Assembly (NCBI GenBank): GCA_947491755.1
Contig: CANLKV010000003.1
Span: forward strand, 62,001-126,000
Source of the DNA: an uncultured Nonlabens sp.
GTDB taxonomy: Bacteria > Bacteroidota > Bacteroidia > Flavobacteriales > Flavobacteriaceae
Reading direction: 5' to 3'
Length of the DNA stretch: 64,000 nt
Position numbers and translations under genes: made by a program. The notes under the pieces were generated by a model that saw nothing but the letters and a program-made list of their open reading frames with translations, did not search any database and was not told the DNA's origin. Below are positions 17,774 through 27,258 of this stretch, in pieces (the first letter of the stretch is position 1; the number at the start of each line of letters is the position of its first letter).

Positions 17774-18670
17774 TCATTTATTATCATTTCTCCACAAGCC
17801 AATAATTCTTGCATATCCTGCAAATACGTCGATCAACAAGTTTTGATAAAAGAAATCTTTATCGAGAAGAAAGCATTTAACTTTTCTAGGCATTTGTATA
17901 AAAGTCATTTTTATTAAAGCTTTCATCGTGTTTTTAAGATCGTAGTGCTCGTAAATAGGACTTACTGTACTTTTTCCCGCAACATATGCTTTTTTTATAT
18001 GCCAAAAAACTTTAGTTTTATAATTTGCAACAAGGTGCACCATCGCTAAATGAGGATCAAAAAATATTGAATAACCAGCCTTCCTTAAACGTAGTTGTAA
18101 ATCATCTTCTTCTGCATACCCAATTTTATTACCTTTCATACCTTTAGTGACATCAAAACCTTTTAATTCTTTAAGAATATGTAGCTTGAAATACATATTC
18201 CCGCCTGAAAGAAAGCCGGTCTCTATTTTTTTAGGATGATCACTCAATAATACCTTACTACCGAATGAATCACTCAACCATTTAGGTTTTTGATTTTCAT
18301 AATATGCATAATAGGTGCCTCCAAAACAATCAGGATGATGTTCGTGTATTATGTTAAGTAAGGTGGGAATGTAGTCGTCATTAGGAATAGCATCGTCATC
18401 TAGGTAGCCTAGGTAAGCCGTATTGCATTCTTTGATTGCGCGATTTCTCGCGTAGGAAAGCCCTTGATCTGTTTCTTTAAAATAATCAATATCAATATGA
18501 TTATTTTTATAATTATTTATTAGAACAGCTGTATCATCAATAGAATTATTATCAATCACCATTATTTTGACGTGATCTGGACTTATTTCAATTTGAGGCA
18601 GTAACGCATCTATACATTTCTTTAAATAATAAGAACGATTGTATGTACATATGGCTATGGTAACTATCAT
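17774..18670 (-). CDS. GT2-family glycosyltransferase
   Basis: A 298-residue GT-A enzyme: MIVTIAICTYNRSYYLKKC, IMVIDNNSIDDT, GLSYARNRAI and LGYLDDDAIPND are the donor and metal-binding motifs. YAEEDDLQLRLRKAGY is the acceptor ED motif. The C-terminus (KVKCFLLDKDFFYQNLLIDVF) has a short hydrophobic helix. It lies two bases downstream of the first gene of the operon. Specificity unknown. Confidence 0.85.
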   Translation of the reverse strand: MIVTIAICTYNRSYYLKKCIDALLPQIEISPDHVKIMVIDNNSIDDTAVLINNYKNNHIDIDYFKETDQGLSYARNRAIKECNTAYLGYLDDDAIPNDDYIPTLLNIIHEHHPDCFGGTYYAYYENQKPKWLSDSFGSKVLLSDHPKKIETGFLSGGNMYFKLHILKELKGFDVTKGMKGNKIGYAEEDDLQLRLRKAGYSIFFDPHLAMVHLVANYKTKVFWHIKKAYVAGKSTVSPIYEHYDLKNTMKALIKMTFIQMPRKVKCFLLDKDFFYQNLLIDVFAGYARIIGLWRNDNK

Positions 18671-18672
18671 TT

Positions 18673-19626
18673 TTATTTTAAAGAATTTTTAAGACAGATT
18701 AATCTGGAGATATAAGGTTTAGATTTAAGATAATATAGCAGTTTCTCTTTTCTAGTAATTATATGATTATCATAAAGCATTTGTTCAATATATCTAGGCT
18801 TATTACCTAAAAACGAACCGTTTCCAATGACATAGCTATTAAATATTCGATTGTAGAAACGAGCCAGAAGCTTAATTTGCGATTGATCTAATTTATTTTT
18901 AAGTAAAGGCAACAAATCCTCAATGAAAATAAAAAATGAAGACACAACTTTTGAGATAAAGGCTGGGTTTCTAAATTTTTTGAGATTGTTTTCATCTTTT
19001 AGATAATAACAATCTGGTTCTCCTCGGTGTATCTGTAAGTTTTCTTCATTATTGTCTAAAAGGAGGCGTATTGAAAAATCAACATCTTGAAATCGATGTA
19101 ACTTTTCAGAAAACCTTATTGAAAGGGCAGCTTTACGTATAAGTAAGGATGTAATAGGCCAAGGAGTTTGATAACTCAAAAACATAGTGAGATAGCTTTG
19201 ATTAACCATAGCATATCGATTTGCAATTTTAACATTTGAAAAATCAGATTTTGTTATAACACCCATAGGAAATACGTAGAAATCGCTCTTATAATCTATT
19301 TGATTTAAACGGTTTTCAATACATGTTAAAGCGAGTAAATCATCAGCATCTAAAAACATAAGATGACTACCTCTAGATTTTTCGATTCCTATATTCCTGC
19401 ATGCGTTTGCTCCTTTTAATACATAACTAGGTCTCTTGAATGATGAGAATCTTCTGTCTCCATCACAAAAACTAGTGGTAATTTTAATAGTGGCATCATT
19501 TGAACCATCGTCAACAAGAAGACATTCCCAATTACTTGAAGTCTGGTATAAAACAGATTCTAAAGTTTTAGCTAAGTACTTTTCATTATTGTATGTAGGA
19601 ATAATGATGCTGATCAACGTTTGCAA
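18673..19626 (-). CDS. GT2-family glycosyltransferase, first gene of the operon, TTG start
   Basis: A 317-residue GT-A protein with SIIIPTYNNEKYLAKTL, CLLVDDGSNDATI, KGANACRNIG and MFLDADDLLA. The head of the frame has no ATG; TTG at 19626 gives MQTLISIIIPTYN, the expected spacing to the first strand. A 490-base AT-rich gap lies upstream, so the promoter of this minus-strand operon should be there. The family is clear, the substrate is not. Confidence 0.8.
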   Translation of the reverse strand: MQTLISIIIPTYNNEKYLAKTLESVLYQTSSNWECLLVDDGSNDATIKITTSFCDGDRRFSSFKRPSYVLKGANACRNIGIEKSRGSHLMFLDADDLLALTCIENRLNQIDYKSDFYVFPMGVITKSDFSNVKIANRYAMVNQSYLTMFLSYQTPWPITSLLIRKAALSIRFSEKLHRFQDVDFSIRLLLDNNEENLQIHRGEPDCYYLKDENNLKKFRNPAFISKVVSSFFIFIEDLLPLLKNKLDQSQIKLLARFYNRIFNSYVIGNGSFLGNKPRYIEQMLYDNHIITRKEKLLYYLKSKPYISRLICLKNSLK

Positions 19627-20116
19627 TACTTTAGAGTTCGATTCATATTTTATAGATTGTCAAATTAACACTATGACTGGAAGTCATCCGTAATAAAATT
19701 TTATTTAAGTATATTAATACTATTATACTCTTGATAATTATCGGAATTGTATCATCAAGATATAGGTAATAACAAGTTTCAAATTAACAACGTTACAGCA
19801 AATTAATAAATAACGTATAGTATATTATCAAAATATCATACTATTTACCTTCTTTGACTATATCATTTCTAAAGATTTGTGAATGGAATTTAAGATGAAT
19901 CTTTGGTAAATATAATGATCAATTAGAGGTAGATATTTATACAATCACCAGCATTTAATCAAATTTATTTCATGTGGTATCAAATAGCTTTTTTATTATA
20001 GATAAATTTTAACGCCTTATTTATAAACACACTACATCAACTAATAAAATCACTAAATTTACCCCTATTAAAAATAGTAGCAATATTTTTCGAATTGCAA
20101 ATCTATCTCTAAATAA
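19627..20116. other. 490-base AT-rich divergent intergenic region
   Basis: No open frame, RNA gene or clear repeat is seen. It separates the minus-strand glycosyltransferase operon from a plus-strand methyltransferase and must hold promoters for both. I could not find a convincing TAnnTTTG box with a -33 partner on either strand. The base composition is strikingly AT-rich, as expected at the edge of an exchangeable polysaccharide block. Confidence 0.4.
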
Positions 20117-20755
20117 ATGAAAAAATTAGAACGGCATATACTAACCTTAAAAAATTTTTTAAAAGGCTCACAATTTGGCATTAAGCGTGGTTATATCCAT
20201 CGAGATGAATATAGTTATTTTGATGACACTGAAAATCAAGATAATTGGCAGCTGGAAGTTTACAAAGCTGCTTTAAAAGAATGTAGAACTTATAATTATA
20301 CTCGTGTCTTAGATTTTGGCTGTGGCTCAGGTTATAAATTATTAAAGTATTTTAAAGATTATCATATCGCAGGAATGGATGTAGAACCAACTATCAGTTT
20401 TCTGAAAAATAAATATCCAGAAAATATTTGGCACGATTCTAATTTATGCGATAATTCAAAATTAGACTACGAAATTATTATCTGTGCAGATGTAATTGAA
20501 CATGTTTTAAGACCCGATTATTTAATGGAGAGATTGTTGAACACGAAAAACCTAGAAAAAATTGTCATCAGCACTCCTGAACGAGAATTAGTTTATGAGG
20601 GAGAACATTCAGGCCCTCCTAAAAATAACACTCACATCAGAGAATGGAATTTTGAAGAATTCAGATCATTTATTTCAAAATATCTTATAATTGAAAAGCA
20701 TGTTATTTCGAATCATGCACAAAGAACTCAAATGATTATAGGCCGACCGTATTAA
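20117..20755 (+). CDS. Class I SAM-dependent methyltransferase
   Basis: A 212-residue methyltransferase. Motif I is VLDFGCGSGYKLLKYF (about residues 70-85); IAGMDVEP is the acidic loop after beta 2, and IIICADVIEHVLRPDYL is motif II. The C-terminal STPERELVYEGEHSGPP and HIREWNFEEF segments resemble methyltransferases found in glycan loci. It is the only plus-strand gene among minus-strand polysaccharide genes and converges on wzt with a 23-base gap. It may methylate a sugar (for example a chain-capping methylation that Wzt recognises), but that is inference from position. Confidence 0.75.
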   Translation: MKKLERHILTLKNFLKGSQFGIKRGYIHRDEYSYFDDTENQDNWQLEVYKAALKECRTYNYTRVLDFGCGSGYKLLKYFKDYHIAGMDVEPTISFLKNKYPENIWHDSNLCDNSKLDYEIIICADVIEHVLRPDYLMERLLNTKNLEKIVISTPERELVYEGEHSGPPKNNTHIREWNFEEFRSFISKYLIIEKHVISNHAQRTQMIIGRPY

Positions 20756-20778
20756 TTACTCAAAAACATTTTCAACAA

Positions 20779-22041
20779 TTAATAATAAGTAATAAAATCT
20801 ATTACCGTAGAACCCCAGTCACTAGGTGGTGATTTTTTCTCTAGATCGTTAGAATAAACTACTTGAAAATAAATGGCTTTTTCAATTATGTCGATATCTT
20901 TAATACCATTATTTAAGTAAAGTGACAAACTATATATACCAGGCATTAGTGGTAGATGTTTAAGCACAAGCAGGAAAGCATTTCGATTGCCTTCCACAAT
21001 GAAATATTCATTTCTTGAAAACATGTTTCCTGCAGCAACGGTATTCTCTAAATTGTCTTTTATTAACCACCCTATTGATAATCGCTCTATTTTGTCCGTA
21101 TCGAATTCAATTTTAAAACTACAATCAGATTTTGATAAACAATAGCCACCATTATTAAGGTTCTCTATACTCTTTAAAATTTTCATTTTAGAACTACGCA
21201 GTCTATTTGGATGTTCACTTAGGTTGACCTTTAATTTGAGAATATTATTAGTGGACAAATAATTATTTACAACATTGTTAGTTTCTCCATGCATTACAAT
21301 TGAACCATTCTCAATTTGAATACAATTAGAGCAGAGTCGCCTTACCGCCGCCATATTATGACTCACAAACAACACCGTCCTGCCGCTGGTATTAGAAATA
21401 TCCTGCATTTTCCCGATAGCTTTCTTCTGGAACTCGGCATCGCCCACGGCGAGCACCTCATCCACTACCAGAATGTCTGGCTCTAAAAATGCTGCTACGG
21501 CAAATCCCAGACGCACCCGCATACCGCTGCTATAACGCTTCACAGGTGTATCAATGTACATCTGACAACCTGAAAAATCCACGATCTCATCAATCTTACT
21601 AGAGATTTCTGCCTTCGTCATTCCTAGTATTGCCCCATTTAGATAAATGTTTTCTCTACCAGTAAGCTCAGGATGCATGCCTGTGCCTACTTCTAGTAAA
21701 CTAGCGATGCGACCTTTAGTCTTGATACTTCCCGTAGTTGGAGCAGTAACTCGCGATAATATTTTTAACAAGGTTGATTTACCAGCACCATTTTTCCCTA
21801 TAATGCCTAATATTTCACCGCGTTTTACTTCAAAATTAATATCCTTAAGCGCCCAAACATAATCAGAGCTCGCCACAGCGCTGCGATCATTAACCGTTCC
21901 TACTGTCGCATAGGGATCTGGCTTACCACGCAGCCTGGCCCACGCCCGATTTAGATCATGGCTTAATGTACCTGTACCTACTAGGCCCAAGCGGTACTGC
22001 TTAGAGATATTTTCGGCTTTTAAAATGATATCACTATCCAT
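20779..22041 (-). CDS. wzt: Wzt-like ABC transporter ATPase with glycan-binding C-terminal domain
   Basis: A 420-residue ATPase for polysaccharide export. Walker A is GIIGKNGAGKST (residues about 79-90), the signature is RYSSGMRVRLGFAVA and Walker B is ILVVDEVLAVGD. About 160 residues follow the ATPase fold and end in a beta-rich region (SLSLYLNNGIKDID) like the carbohydrate-binding domain of Wzt, which in known systems recognises the modified end of the glycan. Its ATG lies inside the pyruvyl transferase frame, an eight-base overlap. It pairs with the Wzm-like permease two genes upstream. Confidence 0.88.
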   Translation of the reverse strand: MDSDIILKAENISKQYRLGLVGTGTLSHDLNRAWARLRGKPDPYATVGTVNDRSAVASSDYVWALKDINFEVKRGEILGIIGKNGAGKSTLLKILSRVTAPTTGSIKTKGRIASLLEVGTGMHPELTGRENIYLNGAILGMTKAEISSKIDEIVDFSGCQMYIDTPVKRYSSGMRVRLGFAVAAFLEPDILVVDEVLAVGDAEFQKKAIGKMQDISNTSGRTVLFVSHNMAAVRRLCSNCIQIENGSIVMHGETNNVVNNYLSTNNILKLKVNLSEHPNRLRSSKMKILKSIENLNNGGYCLSKSDCSFKIEFDTDKIERLSIGWLIKDNLENTVAAGNMFSRNEYFIVEGNRNAFLLVLKHLPLMPGIYSLSLYLNNGIKDIDIIEKAIYFQVVYSNDLEKKSPPSDWGSTVIDFITYY

Positions 22042-22864
22042 TATGGTTTTTTATGAAAGGACAAACCTCCAGCAATCCTAGCTGCAAGCGCTTGATCACT
22101 GTAGCATCTGGTAATCGATACGACTCGCGATCTAGCAAATCAAAAGCATTTTTAAGGCCCTGTATATTATTTATTTCCAGCACCTGGTATGGCTCAATGC
22201 CTACCGATTGATAATAATCTAGATATTTGATCCCATCACCAAAAATACGATTTGAAAACTTTACTTGCACTGCCGGAATACCATAAGAATGCGCTACAAT
22301 CAATCCATGTAGTGAAGAAGATATGATGCTGTTGCACGACAAAATATCGCTCGTAGTCGCTTCTACATCATTCGTATTAAAGTCTATGATTTTTATATGG
22401 TCAACACCAGCCATCATCGCTTTTACTTGCTCCAGATCATTGATATGCGGTATAATTCCTAATTCATGTGTGTTTTTTATCTCAGGCTGGTAGTACAAAG
22501 GAAGTAAAATGGCGGGATCCCCATAAACTTCAGGGCAGTCTATATTTGCTTTTAGGATACGCTTGCGCGAAAGCGGACCTCGCACAGCCAGAAAGGTAGC
22601 CTGTGGTACAGAATCCTGGACCTGCATTATACCACTGCCCCACACCGTTGCCCTGTCATCTAAATGATTAATGATACTACCCACTGTAGCAAAATAATTG
22701 CGTGACCGTTGCCACCAGGGACGTTTTGTATTGCGATAAAATTGTACGCGCTGCCCTGATATTTTTTCTACCAGGTAAACCCCTAACAAATCGCCGTAGT
22801 TCTCCTTTTCTTTTTTCTGTATGTGACGCTCACTCCACCAGTATAAAGCAATAGGACCAGTCAT
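22034..22864 (-). CDS. Polysaccharide pyruvyl transferase family protein
   Basis: A 276-residue protein of the CsaB/WcaK pyruvyl transferase family, which adds ketal pyruvate to sugars. Family signs are the NYGDLLGVYLVEKISG start, VWGSGIMQ, FLAVRGPLSRKRI, VYGDPAILLP and the C-terminal IISSSLHGLIVAHSYGIPA. It overlaps wzm by four bases and wzt by eight, so the modification enzyme is made together with the exporter. A one-mismatch palindrome (22560-22575) encodes LSRKR within the conserved RGPLSR segment. Pyruvylation as an export signal is a plausible inference only. Confidence 0.85.
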   Translation of the reverse strand: MTGPIALYWWSERHIQKKEKENYGDLLGVYLVEKISGQRVQFYRNTKRPWWQRSRNYFATVGSIINHLDDRATVWGSGIMQVQDSVPQATFLAVRGPLSRKRILKANIDCPEVYGDPAILLPLYYQPEIKNTHELGIIPHINDLEQVKAMMAGVDHIKIIDFNTNDVEATTSDILSCNSIISSSLHGLIVAHSYGIPAVQVKFSNRIFGDGIKYLDYYQSVGIEPYQVLEINNIQGLKNAFDLLDRESYRLPDATVIKRLQLGLLEVCPFIKNHNG

Positions 22865-23715
22865 ACCGTGTCGATAAAAGTTTTTTCGGTACGATTAAAA
22901 ATAATCAAACCCGCCAGAGCAGCAATCAATGCCACGATAGCCGCATAACCCAGCGCCTCATAATTTACTGCTCCCGTGCCTAGCACGGCATTCCTAAAGC
23001 TGTCTATAATATGGGCTAGCGGGTTGTAATCTATTACCCACGCATAAGCACCTAGTTTTTCTTGAGCCTCGCTGATGGTAAAGGGCACAGCGCTTAAATA
23101 CATTAATAAGGAGAGGCCAAAGCTTACTAGGTTTGTCAAATCTCTATATTTTGTGGTCATCGCACTCAAAATCAATCCACATCCCACGCCCAGCAAGATG
23201 ATTATCACGAGCAGTAAAGGAAATAACAACACCTCCATGCTGGGGCGCAACTGCGCTCCCTGATAATAAAATAGTGCGTAAAACACGACCAATATACCCA
23301 GTTGTATTAATAATTCTAGCAAGCCGCTTATAGCTTTAGAGACTGGCACGATTACTCTAGGAAAATAAACTTTGCCAAATAACGAGGAGTTTTGTGTAAA
23401 TGTATTGCTGGACTCACTCAAGCACTTCTTAAAATAATTCCATAAAATAACACTGGCTAGATTAAATAGAAACGGCGGTGTACTGCCATAATCCAGGTTT
23501 GCCAGATTATTAAAAATCAAAGTAAGTACCACTGCTGTCATCAAGGGCTGTATCAAAAACCATAGCGGCCCTAGAATGGTTTGCTTGTAAACAGTTACAA
23601 TATCTCGCTGTATAAACAATACTAGCAAGTCCTTATATCGCCATATTTCTTTCAGATTGAGATCGATAAACTTACCTTTTGGCTTGATCTCATACAACCA
23701 CTCTTGATCTTTCAT
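22861..23715 (-). CDS. wzm: Wzm-like ABC-2 polysaccharide export permease
   Basis: A 284-residue inner-membrane permease with six predicted helices. The start region (IWRYKDLLVLFIQRDIVTVYKQT, shown here in two parts: IWRYKDLLVLF and IQRDIVTVYKQT) and ILGPLWFLIQPLM are the classic ABC-2 signature of Wzm/TagG/KpsM permeases, and YNPLAHIIDSFRNAVLG is the conserved C-terminal loop. It lies 13 bases downstream of wzc and overlaps the pyruvyl transferase. Together with Wzt it should move the finished glycan across the inner membrane. Confidence 0.88.
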   Translation of the reverse strand: MKDQEWLYEIKPKGKFIDLNLKEIWRYKDLLVLFIQRDIVTVYKQTILGPLWFLIQPLMTAVVLTLIFNNLANLDYGSTPPFLFNLASVILWNYFKKCLSESSNTFTQNSSLFGKVYFPRVIVPVSKAISGLLELLIQLGILVVFYALFYYQGAQLRPSMEVLLFPLLLVIIILLGVGCGLILSAMTTKYRDLTNLVSFGLSLLMYLSAVPFTISEAQEKLGAYAWVIDYNPLAHIIDSFRNAVLGTGAVNYEALGYAAIVALIAALAGLIIFNRTEKTFIDTV

Positions 23716-23728
23716 GCCGTGTTGATTG

Positions 23729-26206
23729 TTATGAATTACGCTTTCGCGAAAGCGAGAACTTCTTAATCAGTTGACGCCACCAACCTACTGGTCCCTTTAT
23801 AGATTTTTGGTCTTCATGATATCCATTTCCATAGGCACCATAGCCGTAACCGTAGCCATAGCCGTAGCCATAACCATAACCGAAACGCCCTTGCTCCTTG
23901 AAATAATTAAAGACCAGGCTAACATTAGTAAGTTCTTTACGCAGGTACTTTTCATTAATAACATCTAACATTCCCTTGCGAGTATACCCCTGACGGACGA
24001 CATACAGGGAAGCGTCTGCATATTTTGAAATTTCCATAGCATCTGCAACCAGTCCTACTGGTGGGGTGTCTAGAATGACATAGTCATAGGCCTCCTGCAA
24101 CTGGCTTATCATAGTTGCAGCTCGCTTGCTCAATATAAGTTCGCTAGGATTAGGCGGTACAGGGCCTGAAAGTATAATGTCTAGATTTTCAATGCCTGAT
24201 GATTTGATAACATCATTAAGCCCTGCATCTTTTACCAGATAATTTGAGGCTCCTATCGTATTTTCTATTTCAAAATCATCAAATATCTTTGGTTTGCGCA
24301 GATCTAGACCTACAAGTACCGTGCGTTTTCCACTTGTGGCAAATATGGAGGCTAAATTAATACTCGTAAAAGTTTTTCCCTCACCACTTACACTACTCGT
24401 CACCATAATGGTGCGCGAGCTGCGGTCATGGTCTGTGTTGTATAAAAAATGTAAGCTAGATCGCAGTCCTCTAAATGACTCTGACACGGCAGATCTAGGT
24501 TTCTCTTTAACCACTAGATTATTGTGATGGTCCATCTGGCCTACCACCCCTATTAAGGGTACTGGCGATAGTTTTTCAAGATCTTTGGGAGAGTGTATAA
24601 AGTTATCCAGCACTGTTAAAACAAATGCCACAGTCACTGGAATCGCTATCCCCACAAGCAATGCAATTAAATAATTGATATTGCGATCTTTACTGCTACC
24701 TCCTTGACCTGTATCTTTTGCCGCATCGATAATATAAACATCAGAAACATTTGCTGCTTTTACCAGCTCGGCCTCGTTTCTTTTTGCTTGGAACAGATTA
24801 AATGATTGCTGAGTGATATCAAACTGTCGCTGGATTTTTAAAAACTCCTGTTGCTCCTTAGGCAATCGTTTGATTTGCGACTCCAGCTTGTTGATTTCAC
24901 GATTTAAAGAGATCAGCTCTTCTTGCAACAGCGATGCACTGCTTTCAATATTTTCAAAAATGACAATTTTTAAGGCATCGATTTGTCTATCGATATCTTT
25001 AAAAATGGGCGCGTCTGGTTTAAGCGAGGATTCTCTCAACTTACGCTCTTCAGAAAGTGTTATCAATTTTGAAACAAAACTTCCTATACTACCTTCGGTT
25101 ATTCCTACCACTGTAGGCGCCTGGATTGCGGTATAATCAGAGCGCCGCTCAAGGTAGGTCTCTAGATTATCATAGTAATTAATGCGGTTGAGCAAATCAC
25201 GCTTTTGAATTTCAAAGCCTGTTAATTTTGAATTGAAATCTGTGCTTTGTGTCGCAGCATCAACTAGCTGACTGTTCCCTCTAAAATCTTCCAGAGCAAC
25301 TTCTGACTCTTTTAATAACTTACTCTGGCTTTGTAAACTACTATCAATATATTGAATGGTAGCTACAGCAAATTTATTCTTTTTGCGCAGCTCTTCCGCT
25401 ACCAGCACATCGCTACTGGTGTTTATATAATCAATCAATCGCTGTTTGTTGCGGCCTTGAAGACTTAAAGTGAGTATCGAACTCCCCTCAGGCGTCTGGC
25501 TGATACTAATGTTTTTATACGTATTTACCGTACTCCAGTAATCACCAAAACTAAATAGCCATTCTCCTGTATTAACCGCGCTCGCGGTACGCTCTACCAC
25601 GATGTTCAAGAATGGTAACTTTATAAATTGACCAAAGTTGAACGTCTGTCGCCATTCACCTTGTGGTACCTGCAAGGCTACAGGCTGCTTTTGATTAAAA
25701 TTGAAACCGCCTGCAGTATCTGACGGAAAATTTGCAGAAAGCTCAAATGTTTCTGGCCCCAGCACCTTGATACGTATAGCTTGACCATATAGCTGCGCCT
25801 GGCTTGTATCTGCATAAATGAAAAAAGGCGTTTGCTTATAAGCATCGGTATTGTAATACTCTCCCTCTTTTATGTAATTTATATAAAACTGCAATCGATC
25901 GACTACATTCTCTGCATGCGATCTGGATTTAAACTGGGTGATCGCAGTAGTAACCTTATCTGTTGTTCCTCCCCAGTTGAAGGTCAAGCTTTGATTACTG
26001 GTAAATAATGGATTTGTATTGTCCTTTATACTGATCATTGAATCGATCCTATAAAAGGTTTCGATAAACTGGTTTTTGTAATAAGCATAATACAGGCCTA
26101 TCACTAGACACAGAGCAAACAACCACCACAAGCCCAACAGCTTATTCCAAAATTGCTTAACATCAAAGATTCCGGAGAGTGCGTTTATTTCTTTTTCTTC
26201 GTCCAT
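23729..26206 (-). CDS. wzc: Wzc-like polysaccharide co-polymerase and tyrosine autokinase
   Basis: An 825-residue inner-membrane protein. An N-terminal membrane helix (WWLFALCLVIGLYYAYY), a large periplasmic coiled-coil Wzz-like region (residues about 60-505) and a second helix (YLIALLVGIAIPVTVAFVL) precede a BY-kinase domain: Walker A SSVSGEGKTF, Walker A' VLVGLDLRKP and Walker B YVILDTPPVG. The tail is a tyrosine cluster of alternating Gly-Tyr. ATG 26206 was chosen over a TTG two codons earlier. It follows wza, whose stop it nearly touches. An exact palindrome (23739-23754) makes up its last codons (LSRKR). It should control chain length and export through reversible tyrosine phosphorylation. 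Confidence 0.9.
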   Translation of the reverse strand: MDEEKEINALSGIFDVKQFWNKLLGLWWLFALCLVIGLYYAYYKNQFIETFYRIDSMISIKDNTNPLFTSNQSLTFNWGGTTDKVTTAITQFKSRSHAENVVDRLQFYINYIKEGEYYNTDAYKQTPFFIYADTSQAQLYGQAIRIKVLGPETFELSANFPSDTAGGFNFNQKQPVALQVPQGEWRQTFNFGQFIKLPFLNIVVERTASAVNTGEWLFSFGDYWSTVNTYKNISISQTPEGSSILTLSLQGRNKQRLIDYINTSSDVLVAEELRKKNKFAVATIQYIDSSLQSQSKLLKESEVALEDFRGNSQLVDAATQSTDFNSKLTGFEIQKRDLLNRINYYDNLETYLERRSDYTAIQAPTVVGITEGSIGSFVSKLITLSEERKLRESSLKPDAPIFKDIDRQIDALKIVIFENIESSASLLQEELISLNREINKLESQIKRLPKEQQEFLKIQRQFDITQQSFNLFQAKRNEAELVKAANVSDVYIIDAAKDTGQGGSSKDRNINYLIALLVGIAIPVTVAFVLTVLDNFIHSPKDLEKLSPVPLIGVVGQMDHHNNLVVKEKPRSAVSESFRGLRSSLHFLYNTDHDRSSRTIMVTSSVSGEGKTFTSINLASIFATSGKRTVLVGLDLRKPKIFDDFEIENTIGASNYLVKDAGLNDVIKSSGIENLDIILSGPVPPNPSELILSKRAATMISQLQEAYDYVILDTPPVGLVADAMEISKYADASLYVVRQGYTRKGMLDVINEKYLRKELTNVSLVFNYFKEQGRFGYGYGYGYGYGYGYGAYGNGYHEDQKSIKGPVGWWRQLIKKFSLSRKRNS
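23739..23754. repeat. 16-bp palindrome, exact copy
   Basis: CGCTTTCGCGAAAGCG in the last codons of wzc, encoding LSRKR. Confidence 0.9.
23823..23885 (-). repeat. Gly-Tyr hexanucleotide repeat in the Wzc tail
   Basis: About ten six-base units (variants of GGTTAT and GGCTAC) encode alternating Gly-Tyr. The near-identical units could gain or lose copies by slippage and so change the number of phosphorylatable tyrosines without breaking the frame. Confidence 0.8.
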
Positions 26207-26208
26207 GC

Positions 26209-26991
26209 TCAACGCGTTGCTATTAAAAAGACCGTAAGTAAAGTGGTTACCACGCTTAAAATAGTGGTAAAAGCTCCTAGACCTGTCGTCCCTACTCCCA
26301 GTGCTTTTTGTGGCAAAGGATCTACTACGATCATGTCATTAGGCTGTATGTAATAATAGGGTGAATAAACTACATCTATGGTTGTCACATCTACTGTGTG
26401 CACTTTTACTTGTCCATCAGGATACGTGCGCACTATTTTGACCGCAGTAAGGTCACCCGTTCCAGGTACACCACCACCTTCTGCAATCGCTTCTACAATA
26501 TTAATTTGTTCTTTTAATACTGATTTTTGACCAGTTCCAGTTACCTCTCCTACCATAGTATAGGAGATTCCTGCAAGCTTCACTGTAAGAAATAAATCTT
26601 CCTCTTCTTTAAAATATTTATCCAGTAAAATTTGTTTAATCTTTTCCTGTAATTCTTCCGTAGTAAGCCCTATGGCTTTAATTCTACCCAATTCAGGCAA
26701 CCGTATCTCGCCACGAGTATCAATACTATAACCTGTTACACCGGCACCACTTACTGACTCTCCCGTTTCTGGCTTGAAGGTTTCATTTAACCTGGGATCC
26801 GAACTTTCTGCTAGCGTGATATTTAAAACATCGTTTACCTGCAGTCGATAAGGAGGTTGTAAACGCCGCGCCATCATCAGACTATCGATCATGGTCGATT
26901 TAGATTCTTGTAAATAAGTGATTTTTGATGTGGGTACACAAGAGAAAATACTCACAATGCACAACAATAATGCAATGCTCCCTAAACGCAT
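26209..26991 (-). CDS. wza: Wza-like outer-membrane polysaccharide export lipoprotein
   Basis: A 260-residue lipoprotein: signal MRLGSIALLLCIVSIFSC with a lipobox cysteine at residue 18. A polysaccharide export (Poly_export) domain starts at PPYRLQVNDVLNITLAE, followed by SLBB-type segments (ITYTMVGEVTGTGQ-like region, VVEAIAEGGGV-like region). A C-terminal hydrophobic stretch (GLGAFTTILSVVTTLLTVFL) is a probable transmembrane helix, as in other short Bacteroidota Wza proteins. It is the first gene of the wza-wzc-wzm-pyruvyl-wzt operon, and the region upstream must hold the promoter. It would form the outer-membrane pore. Confidence 0.88.
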   Translation of the reverse strand: MRLGSIALLLCIVSIFSCVPTSKITYLQESKSTMIDSLMMARRLQPPYRLQVNDVLNITLAESSDPRLNETFKPETGESVSGAGVTGYSIDTRGEIRLPELGRIKAIGLTTEELQEKIKQILLDKYFKEEEDLFLTVKLAGISYTMVGEVTGTGQKSVLKEQINIVEAIAEGGGVPGTGDLTAVKIVRTYPDGQVKVHTVDVTTIDVVYSPYYYIQPNDMIVVDPLPQKALGVGTTGLGAFTTILSVVTTLLTVFLIATR

Positions 26992-27186
26992 ATAGTCGTT
27001 GTTAAAAAACGGATTTGTAAAATGGTAAATATAAAATTATCTTAATAAAAACGCTAGAATTTCCGTGTTATTCCTTTTTCCCTGCCAGTAGATTATAATT
27101 TGTTTTATTTTATTAGTCACGTCACCGTCATTCCTGCAGCACTCGTGTCACCAAACCGTCGTAAATTACCTCTAACGTAAAGCCTG

Positions 27187-27194
27187 TAACTTTG
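27187..27194 (+). promoter_or_regulatory. Bacteroidota-type -7 box upstream of the ABC-F gene
   Basis: TAACTTTG matches TAnnTTTG exactly. A second match, TAGCTTTG, is at 27228-27235, 24 bases before the ATG. Either or both may serve the plus-strand ABC-F gene. -33 elements are weak. Confidence 0.45.
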
Positions 27195-27258
27195 TATACC
27201 TATACCTCCATAAGAGCCTAAATAGCGTAGCTTTGCAAACCATAATTGACGCGTATTT

